A model generated the notes under the pieces. The model made no database searches and was not told the DNA's origin. It saw nothing but the letters and a program-made list of their open reading frames with translations. 64,000 nt of DNA from Crambe crambe (taxonomy: Eukaryota; Porifera; Demospongiae; Poecilosclerida; Crambeidae): positions 6,075,001-6,139,000 of the forward strand of contig OZ004584.1 of NCBI GenBank assembly GCA_963924555.1. Reading direction: 5' to 3'. The translations under genes were made by a program, and so were the position numbers. Of the stretch, positions 56,128 to 64,000 are shown one piece after another; position 1 is the first letter of the stretch; each line of letters starts with the position of its first letter.

Positions 56128-57760
56128 ATGCCCAGCTACTGCATTATTTGTGGCAGTTCGAAACAGAATGAGCCCAATATTTCCCTCCAAAGAAGCCAGA
56201 GCTACGACAGAGTTGGTTGACTGGACTGAACTTAGTTGAGGAAGATGTAACAAAAGATTCTCGTGTGTTCTCAAAGCATTTCCGTGATGATAACTCACGA
56301 AACATTCCTTCTATTTTTATTGGGAAGAAATTTGCTGATCTCCCTTCAATGGACACAGACAGGGGGAAGCGTCAAGCAATTCATGAAAAGAAAGTGCGGA
56401 AACAGCTTAGTATGTCCCCAAGGGATGATTCAATGTTATCACAGCCACTAGCTCATTTACCTTCTTCAACCCCTGATATAATATGTAACAGTACAGCTAG
56501 TCATTTACCTTCTTCAACCCCTGATATATCTGTATGTAACAGTACAGCTAGTCATTTACCTTCTTCAACCCCTGATACGTCTATATGTAACAGTAGTCCG
56601 AGTAGAGCTAGCAGTGTATCACTACTTCAAAGTGAATTTGAGTGTATTCAGTCCTGAATCTTCTGGATCGAATGATATGCAGGTTACAGTTAATGTTGCT
56701 CTAGTGGCCCAAATAGAAATGTTAAAACAAGAAAATCAAAAGCTTAAGACCCAGTTACAGGAGTCCAAGTGTGTTCCATTTTCTATTGGATTGATAGCTA
56801 ACAATGATAGCTACTCTCATATCTCTCTATACTGGTCTACCATCATATGAGGTTTTTCTTTCTTTCTATAAATTTCTTGGCCCAAGTGTGCATGATTTGC
56901 ATTACTGGGGTACTCCTAAGAGAATGGAGAAAAAGCGACGTATGAAACTAGACCCAATAAATCAGTTATTAATGACTCTTATGAAACTAAAGTTGGACTT
57001 AAATGTTCGGGATTTGGCATTCCGATTTCAGATCTCAATCTCCACAGTATCGCGCTATTTCATTGCATGGGTGAGCTTTTTGTATTGTGAACTAAAGGAA
57101 ATCACTTGGTTTCCATCTAAGGAACAAGTGGCTGGAACTCTACCCCATGGATTTAGACAACGGTACCCAACAACATTTGCCATGATCGATGCAAGTGAGG
57201 TGTTTGTTGAAACCCCATCAGACCTAATGTTGCAATCAAAGTCGTGGAGTAACTACAAGCACCACAACACATTCAAGTTTCTGGTTGCATGTACTCCTAA
57301 TGGAGCCATTTCATTTATATCCCACCTTTATCTAGGCTCCGTTTCTGATCCAGCACTAACTAAAGACTGTGGTTTTTTTCAAAAACTTGAAGGCTTATCC
57401 GGGATTTCTATCATGGCTGACAGGGGATTCACTATCAAAGAAGCACTATCCCAGTTAGGAATTGAACTGAATTTACCTCCATTTATGGAGGGTTGTGGAC
57501 AGCTTCCACCTGATGAGATAGAAAGAGGACGTTCAATAGCTTCACTACGCATTCATGTTGAACGAGCAATTGGAAGGATGAAGCAATACAAGATACTTAC
57601 TGGTATTTTTCCTCCCAAATAGCAAACCAGGTTGTTACTGTGTGTGTCTACCTCTCCAATTTTCATCCTGCACTTGTCCCTCTTTACCTCACTCACCTGC
57701 TAGTGATGAATCAATAAGCATTGAGAATGTTTCAGACACAGAAATGGAAGAAAATTAGAC
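56128..57760 (+). pseudogene. ISL2EU transposase: THAP-like finger, coiled coil, DDE_4 catalytic domain
   Basis: It starts MPSYCIICGSSKQ, a THAP-type CxxC. The frame changes near 56185, and the later THAP motif reads VFSKHF where VCSKHF is usual. A three-copy 51-bp repeat (SHLPSSTPD) spans 56449-56590. A leucine-rich coil (QIEMLKQENQKLKTQLQE) follows, then from 56804 a helix-turn-helix (VRDLAFRFQISISTVSRYF) and the DDE domain with MIDASE, MADRGF and HVERAIGR, giving D, D and E. The end (57622) is reached early, and the expected continuation NQVVTVCVYLSNFHPAL lies in another frame. The catalytic triad is kept, but the gene has about three frame breaks unless some are introns. Confidence 0.78.
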
Positions 57761-58124
57761 AGTGATGTATCAAGTTTAGTTTGAAGCTGTGTGTCCATAC
57801 CCATTCAATTTTTTTATTCATTATTTGTTAATCATTTTTACGGAGGTCTCTCAAAGGAAGACAATAAGGGTGTTGGGGGCATATTCTGGTGCAATACACA
57901 TATAAAAAGTACAACGTTTAGGGAGGAGTTCATGCTCCCAAAAGTCCCTTTCTTGGTATAAACGATAAAATCACTTTACCAACACCCATCTGGCCCTGAA
58001 CTTGTGAGTAGTAGCTGTATGACTTTTTGAGATTTAATCTACCATCAGTAACTTGTAGCATAAAATCAGGTTTTGTTGCAGCTTCAGCTGGGGTAACATT
58101 CTGGTATTTATAAGAGCATTTGAT
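57761..58124. other. Space between the two convergent ISL2EU genes
   Basis: AT-rich; nothing else recognised apart from possible lost C-terminal codons of either gene. Confidence 0.4.
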
Positions 58125-59778
58125 TTAAGCAAATCCATAAGGGTCTGAAGGTCTTGATGGATCATACACACTGGCATCAGGAGATGCACCTAAAAGGAGA
58201 TGCTCAAAAGATATGAAGACACCAGAGGATGTAGCATAAAGATCTGTATGACCATTGCTGTGTTGGTACTTAACATATTCCTCTAATGCTACTTTTTCCA
58301 TTGCTATTCCATACTGGAGTGGCTTACCAAAGGCTCGTTTTACACCCAAAATAGTCAAGACTAGATTATCTGGTCGTGTAGTTGATTTCAAGCTCTTAAC
58401 TTGACCGAATGTTGATGCAGTTAAGCGAAATCTGCGCACTCCAAACCACTTGGATGAATGACTTTGGTCCTTAGTCTTTCGTTCAATCTCTCTAATCTCT
58501 TCTTCTGATACCTTCAATTTTATCTTCAGCTCATTGATTTTCTACGAGTTCCTCCTTCGTCAGATGCTTTTGTTTTGGGATATCAACACAGAGAGATGAA
58601 TCAAGCAATAAGGAGATACAAAGCCCTTTGCCTCTAACCTCATCTAATAGCTTTGGGATTCGATTAATTATTTTATTTCTCATTTGTTCAGGTCGAGGGT
58701 CATAAAGTTCAAGGCTTTGAATATTAAATTTCTTAGTCTTTCCATACTCATACTTTTCAAACTCTGCTGTTGAAACCTGCATGGCACTAACTTTGCGTCT
58801 CTTCGGTGGTTTCCACTGGCAAGACATCGATGTTACTGGCAAACTCTCTTCATCACTCTCATCCTCAGTTTCACAGTATTGGGTACCAGGCTTCAGCGCT
58901 ACCAATGCATGTAATAATGCTGAAATGTGCACACAACTAGCAGACAGCCTAGATGAAATAAAGATAAACTAAATTTTCAATTGTTCAAGAATTAAAATTC
59001 ATCACATGAAATTAATTACTTTGTACTAAATAGTGTAAAAGCTACACTAGCACTTACCCAGCTGCACATTCACAAGATGCCTGACATACACTTCCAATAA
59101 CCTGGTCACCTACACGCAGTTTTTTTAAGATGATCTTAACCAGGTAGGTTCCTGTTCGCATTGAAGGTACAATAGATGCTCGAATAAATGAATACACTGG
59201 ATGCAGTGTGTGGACTTCAAGTTTGCTTAAGCGACCTGATGCCCAATGTATGTACCCTCGTTTCAGAGCTCTAAAAGCTTGAGACACCTTGGCATTCCCT
59301 ACACCTTCTGCAAGATATGTGTATAGAGTGGTGGGTGAAACTGATGGCATATCTTTTGCTATATCACAAGCATTGTCTTCTTTGATTGATCTCCACCCCT
59401 GGAATTGGAAGTGGTGGTACCGAAATACTTGAAGCAATGAGTCTTTGACGTTTTCTTTCCAGGTAAGTACCATCTACATCAACCACTGGAAGTTTCTCTG
59501 CTTTAGCACGTCTGACTCTAAATGCACATGCTGAATGTGAGAGGGTGGGCAACTAAATTTATAATGTATACTAACCGTTCTATCACAGCTGCTTTCTTTT
59601 CAGTTGGTGACTCTATTCCATGGCAAAGCAACCACCAACGAAGCTGTGGAACAGTTTTTGCCTCGAGTGGTTCATCCAGTGTAGCTCCCTCAATATCACC
59701 TTCCACTAGAGTTATAGCAGAATCACTGCTGGTCCCAGGGGTAGAGCTTGCTGCCATATGTCTATAGACAGCCAGCAT
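58125..59778 (-). pseudogene. ISL2EU accessory protein: SAP, SWIM zinc finger and YqaJ-type nuclease
   Basis: From the start at 59778: a SAP-like helix pair (LRWWLLCHGIESPTEKKAAV), then a central region (59473-59054) with GWRSIKEDNACDIAKDM. The SWIM motif C-x-C (ASCECAAG) is split by a short GT-AG intron (about 58970-59056) from CVHISALLHAL. A linker follows, and from 58517 the YqaJ/lambda-exonuclease-like domain (RRFRLTASTFGQV ... LLGASPDASV), in which Asp of SPDA is a likely metal ligand. There is a break near 58520-58530 and an early end at 58125. The YqaJ nuclease in these transposons is thought to help replication or end processing; this is family knowledge. Confidence 0.75.
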
Positions 59779-60129
59779 GTATTAACTTAGGCACCATGAC
59801 AGCCAGCATGAATAGCTAGGCCAACTCACTTACTATTGAAAAAAACGGTGTCTCCCCACTTGTAGAAGATGACAGGTAACAATAATGAGCCTCTAGTTCA
59901 GCCTAGGAACGTGCTATGGACTCTGAGTTTTTTCCAAAATGATCAGTAAGCTTCTACCTATAGTCTAGTACTAGCCATGTGACACTCTAGATTACTGATT
60001 CAGCAGCAGCGCATGCCAAGCGCTTCCATATGTCACCATATAAAATCGTGTATAAACGCAAAACATTACATCATATTTTTCACCCCAGCCAAACAGGATG
60101 CAATTATTACATTCCATCTACCATTATTA

Positions 60130-60821
60130 AAAATGGTCCATTGGGTTTATGAGTGGAACCATAATTATATAGATTATAAAATCCATACCAACTCCCCCAA
60201 TACTATGTGGGTAGTAGCTATGACTATAGCTGGTAATCTTGTTCTTTGGAATTAGCTGATATCTAAGAAACTACTTATTATTAAACATTAAAAGCATTAA
60301 ATTTTTACATCATGCAGTTTTGGTTAGAAATCCTGTTCCTTTATCTCTTAAACATGATTTGATGATATCTACTTAATAGTGGAATTTCAGAATCAAGAAG
60401 CTGCAGGTCCATAATAGGCATAAAAAAGCTATAGCTGCTATCACATGAAAATGTTTTACCTCAAGTCAGCTAGAATATGTTTTCGTATTACGTAGGTACT
60501 AATCCTACTATGATGAAGTGAAACTGAAATCATAAATCATCACAAAGATATGCAAACTGTAATACATATAAGGATAAACCCAATACACACACCAAAAACA
60601 GTGTGTGTAAACGGTGTGCAGCAACCCTTTCATTGTTACAGTGTAGACTTCTATTTTGTGAGAGTATACACATGCATGTATGCATGTATGCATGTACTTA
60701 CCAATGTATACTATATATATTAGCCTTTTAGTATCCCTCTTAGTTATGTAGACTTGACATAACAATAATTCCCTAATTCCGGGCTAATTATATCAGTAGT
60801 TATGATAATATCCGGCCATAC
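60130..60821. other. Between the ISL2EU element and the sacsin-like gene
   Basis: A short CATG(TATG) repeat near 60672. No exon recognised; in particular, no further sacsin-like exon for the minus-strand gene. Confidence 0.45.
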
Positions 60822-61264
60822 CTGTCACGTGGTACACTGAGTTAAACCCGATCCCAAACTGTCCAACTTTGAAGGGGTCGTCAGCTTTGACACTTTGCTG
60901 TAAGCTCTGTATCCCTCTCCAGTCTTTCTTTGTGAAGGTAGCATCATTGAATGAGATGAGGGAAGGACCCTGGAACTCAGCAAGCTTTCTGTGGAGGAGA
61001 TTTGATCTCTTGTCTTTATGTTCCCTGCTATCCACATAGAAGTGAACTGTCTTAGCTCTAGCATCATCAGCATTTTGAATTAGCTCCTGTAATAAAGTCC
61101 CAGTTGCTGCGTGATACCAAGCAAGCCTTAAGTACCTTGAATATCTGTCCGTCTGGATAACGCTTTAGAATTCCTTTGATTGCAACAGAGAGCGGAGGAA
61201 GCTTTTGACCGAAATTATCTTCATCCGATGAAGAGCCACCGTCACTATCTGAACTCATTTTCAC
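60822..61264 (-). CDS. Sacsin-like protein, N-terminal Hsp90-type ATPase (two exons, rest not found)
   Basis: Exon 61264-61136 begins with ATG (M-K-M) and an acidic Ser/Asp/Glu stretch. Exon 61086-60822 joins in phase across a 49-bp intron. The encoded ELIQNADDA is the N-box of GHKL/Hsp90 ATPases, and GQFGIGFNSVYHVTG is the second nucleotide-binding box. The spacing and FQGPSLISFNDA identify the sacsin N-terminal repeat. Sacsin is a very large co-chaperone with several such modules. The frame leaves this exon at a GTATGG donor, and I find no continuation to the left before an ISL2EU transposon at 60129, so the gene is either cut off or has a long intron. Confidence 0.72.
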
Positions 61265-61429
61265 CTGTCAATCGCTAACTCCACCCATAATCTTATCGCG
61301 CACGCGCAATGTAGTGATCTGAGATATACCGTATAGACTATAAATGTAGTCTATACAATCTATGGATATACTACACTTCCGTGTAGTATATCTATGATGT
61401 GCCTTATATATCAGGCGGATTAAAGGGGA
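61265..61429. promoter_or_regulatory. Bidirectional promoter between two sacsin-like genes
   Basis: 165 bp separate the two divergent start codons. It contains GCGCACGCGCA (61298-61308), a good NRF1-type site, and two palindromes: TATAGACTA/TAGTCTATA (about 61332-61354) and ATATACTACAC-TTCC-GTGTAGTATAT (61366-61391). Confidence 0.5.
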
Positions 61430-62148
61430 ATGGACTCAGAAAGCTCTTCGGACGAAGATTTTGGTCAGAGGCTCCCTCCGCTCTCTGTTGCCATCAAAAG
61501 AATCTTGAAAAGCTATCCAGATGGACAAATATTCAAGGTCAGGCAGCTAGCTAGCAAAAAAAATTTTTGTACATTAATCTGCCACAATTCCTGACCTTTC
61601 AATTGGATGGTATAACATTCTACACACACAGTGGCCAGCTATTGTCATGTAGCTGCATAGAGGAATACAATTCAAGAACTACCTAGCTGTCAACAGGCAT
61701 GCTAGGTGTAAGTAAGATGGGCAAGATGTAGCTATTATAAAATAAAAAGAGCTAATTATCATAGTGCAGAATGTCTAAATAAGCTTGATCCTTGCTAATG
61801 GTTACTTCCTTTTATAGATATATCAGTAGTATTGTGGGTACATTTACAGCTTTTAGCTTCTGTTTATATTCTGCTAATAATCATCAAAGGAGCTAATTCA
61901 AAATGCTGATGATGCTGGAGCAAAAACTGTACACTTCTACGTGGACTACCGACAACATCCAAAACGTGGACTCCTCCATGACAAGCTAGCCGAGTTCCAG
62001 GGTCCTTCTCTCATCTCTTTCAATGACGCTGTCTTCACAAGGAAAGACTGGGAGGGGATACAGAGCTTGCAGCAAAGTGTCAAGGCAGACGACCCCTTCA
62101 AAATTGGACAGTTTGGGATTGGATTTAACTCAGTGTATCATGTAACAG
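61430..62148 (+). CDS. Sacsin-like protein, N-terminal ATPase (first two exons)
   Basis: Exon 61430-61537 (MDSESSSDEDFGQRLPPLSV) and exon 61890-62148 join in phase. They encode the same ELIQNADDA and GQFGIGFNSVYHVTG motifs as the minus-strand neighbour, with clear similarity over both exons and the same phase at each splice site. The two genes arose by inverted duplication including the start region. The intron here is 352 bp against 49 bp in the sister. Downstream exons are not recognised before the window ends. Confidence 0.72.
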
Positions 62149-63318
62149 GTAGATCTGCTCTACTCCCAAAATTTAATATGTATGAGAGTATTATATTCAA
62201 TACTGTCAGAAGCCAGTCCCTTATGGGTACTATGCAGAGAAGCATGGCCTTTTTTACTCAATGACCTTTAATATGAGGTTTAATATCAGGTAATCTCTTT
62301 CAGTGAGTGTTCATGTTGACTGGAGATAGTAGTGTGTGTATAAGGACTATATATAGTGTGCATTGAGTGTGTGCATGTATTGAGACATTTTTAGTGTGCA
62401 TAATTAATTCTTCTGTTGTTACAATATTCTTACATGTACATGTAATTAGCTTTGTCCCATAGCCAATAATTATTGTATAGATTGTACTTGGGAAAGAGAG
62501 AGATGATTATGGTCAACAAGTGGCACAATGGAACCTGACTTAGTGGTATTAGCAGGCCATCATGGTAGACACTATATGTATAGGGTGTGGAGACAGTCTC
62601 CCCATTATATGTAGAATGTATAGCTACATATGACAGAAAAAGTCTGGGACACTTAAGTATCTGAAATATGTTTAAATTTCTATCGAAATATGCCATAATG
62701 AAACAACATGCCGTAATTTGCTTTTATTTCGTTGTTAAAATATTTACTTAACTTGTCCCTGTTTCAAAATGGTAGCTATTGCAACGAAGTGTGTGATTAG
62801 TATTAGCTACAAGCTAGCTGTAGAGACGAATTTTAGTACTAGGGCAATGTACAACATTTGAGTCACAGCAAGTGAGCAAGTCCTATAGGCTTTCTATTCA
62901 TTTGTGCTTTCAACTCCTTAGAAGATTTTGTTGTTGCAGGCAGCTGCATACATAGGTACCTCAAAGCACTTAGATAAGCCTAGTGCCTACAAGCTGCTTA
63001 GATAAGGCCACTACAATATGATTCATTGTTTCTCATCACTACCCAGCCTTGAAAAAGCATGCAGGCGGGCGGTTATTATCATTACTCATTATCTCACTTT
63101 GCCTTGCAAACCGTCTTATTTTCATTATCACCTTATATGGAAGCACTACACTCTTATTTTTAGTATCATCTTATTTGGAATTGTTTACTATGAAAAGTTC
63201 AAAGTACATGTACTGAATGGTATTTATACAAAAGAGAAATAGTGTGCAGATAAAAAAGTCAATACAGAAAACAATGACTACTTTTTTGCTTTGAACTGCA
63301 ATGTATACATTAACCTCA
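62149..63318. other. No confirmed gene
   Basis: Probably intron of the + strand sacsin-like gene; AT-rich, short open frames only. Confidence 0.4.
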
Positions 63319-63618
63319 TCTGACCTCCAAAACAGGCCATGTTCTTCAAGGTAGTCAACAAGGGCATTAAATAATTTATCATTATTTCTTTCGATAGTTT
63401 TTGAAGGAGTTTTAGGTTGGACAAGTGCTTGCTGTGCTTGTCGCATTACATCAAGTACACTACGACTCTGAGGTTGATTCATGGAAACAAGCTCATTCAA
63501 AACTACAACTATTTTCATATACTTTCCAAACTCGACCACAACTGGAGACAGTGTCAATTCAGGTTCAGCTCGATCCAAAAGTCTGTCCCTTGTATTCCCG
63601 ATAAACACATCTGAGATC
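63319..63618 (-). CDS. Probable exon of an unidentified minus-strand gene
   Basis: After an acceptor TTATTTTTAG the minus strand encodes ISDVFIGNTRDRLLDRAEPE ... SRSVLDVMRQAQQALVQPKT ... LFWRSDEVN with steady protein-like composition and a possible GTTAAT or GTATAC end. A possible upstream exon (about 63910-63765, with KGSKPLLPWQIIECH) is open, but I could not make it join in phase. No family recognised. It converges on the sacsin-like gene. Confidence 0.4.
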
Positions 63619-64000
63619 TAAAAATAAATAAATAAATAAGCTTACAATGTTTTAAAGCTTAGCTGGTAGCCTAGCTGCCAGCTTTTTCTCCAGCTACAAC
63701 ATAACTGCTACTAGCTAGAACTAGCTACCCTAGCTATAGCTCGCCAATAAGTTCTCATTGCTCTTTTAGTACCTCAGTAGTTCCAGTTTCTGCAGCTTTG
63801 GAAGGAGCACAGTTTCAAAGAACCCTATATTTCCTGAATGGCACTCAATAATCTGCCAAGGAAGCAGTGGTTTACTCCCTTTCACCACTGTAACACTCAA
63901 GAAAACCATGGCTGCTGATAATAGGTGGTGAGCACTATTAAAATTTCCACCACGTGGCCAAATAATGAGATTTTTGTGATTTGAGGCGGTGCTAATTTAA

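Larger units (their letters stand above)
55645..60129. mobile_element. ISL2EU-superfamily DNA transposon, about 4.5 kb, decayed
   Basis: Terminal inverted repeats of about 340-365 bp (55645-56012 and 59793-60129) begin TAATAA(C/T)GGTAGATGG and stay alignable through GTGAAAA, TATGATGTAATGTTTTGCG and TTACCTGTCATCTTCTACAA. The left arm has several small insertions. Inside, on the + strand, is a THAP plus DDE_4-type transposase. On the minus strand, converging, is a SAP-SWIM-YqaJ protein. This two-gene layout is the hallmark of ISL2EU/IS4EU elements. Both genes show breaks. Confidence 0.85.

Overview
The window is AT-rich animal DNA. It has short intron-split genes, many microsatellites and a dense load of transposons and small foldback repeats. 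The gene families (a LRRK-type Roco kinase with ankyrin repeats, an ankyrin-Roco-Death-like protein, sacsin-like ATPases, ISL2EU/THAP and Penelope elements) point to an early-branching marine invertebrate, most likely a sponge. That placement is inference from gene content, not proof.

The left half (120-31808, +) is one host gene: the 3' 19 exons of a LRRK1-like protein, with ankyrin repeats, a Ser-rich insert, leucine-rich repeats, Roc GTPase, COR, kinase and WD40-like C-terminus. The exon phases join into one frame of 2615 codons, and the 5' end lies before the window. Two catalytic motifs are altered: the Roc switch-II motif reads DFAAQ and the kinase DFG/DYG motif reads NYG. The introns hold an old hAT transposon (8921-20914) that took in a roughly 1.3 kb hairpin-tipped repeat and a Ty3/gypsy-type LTR element. 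They also hold SINE-like and mariner-like copies, two paired foldbacks, and several copies of a repeat family with a palindrome at one end and a short hairpin at the other.

The middle (32-44 kb) holds a compact, apparently whole Ty3/gypsy element with 159-bp LTRs and a target-site duplication. It also has a non-autonomous hAT-like repeat, a cysteine-rich exon on the minus strand, and an intronless ankyrin-Roco gene (39114-43259) whose 102-bp ankyrin units are almost identical.

The right third has fragments of two putative cell-surface genes (45.4-48.5 kb and 49.6-51.1 kb), a 300-bp near-perfect hairpin, a piggyBac-like foldback and a mariner-like TIR element. It then has a broken opposite-strand copy of the LRRK last exon, a Penelope-like element joined to an inverted partial copy of itself, and a 4.5-kb ISL2EU DNA transposon with a THAP/DDE transposase and a SAP-SWIM-YqaJ nuclease on opposite strands. 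Next comes a head-to-head pair of sacsin-like genes sharing a 165-bp promoter, and finally part of an unidentified minus-strand gene.

Functionally, the host genes are signalling or scaffold proteins (two Roco proteins) and chaperone-like ATPases. The rest is mobile DNA at different stages of decay.
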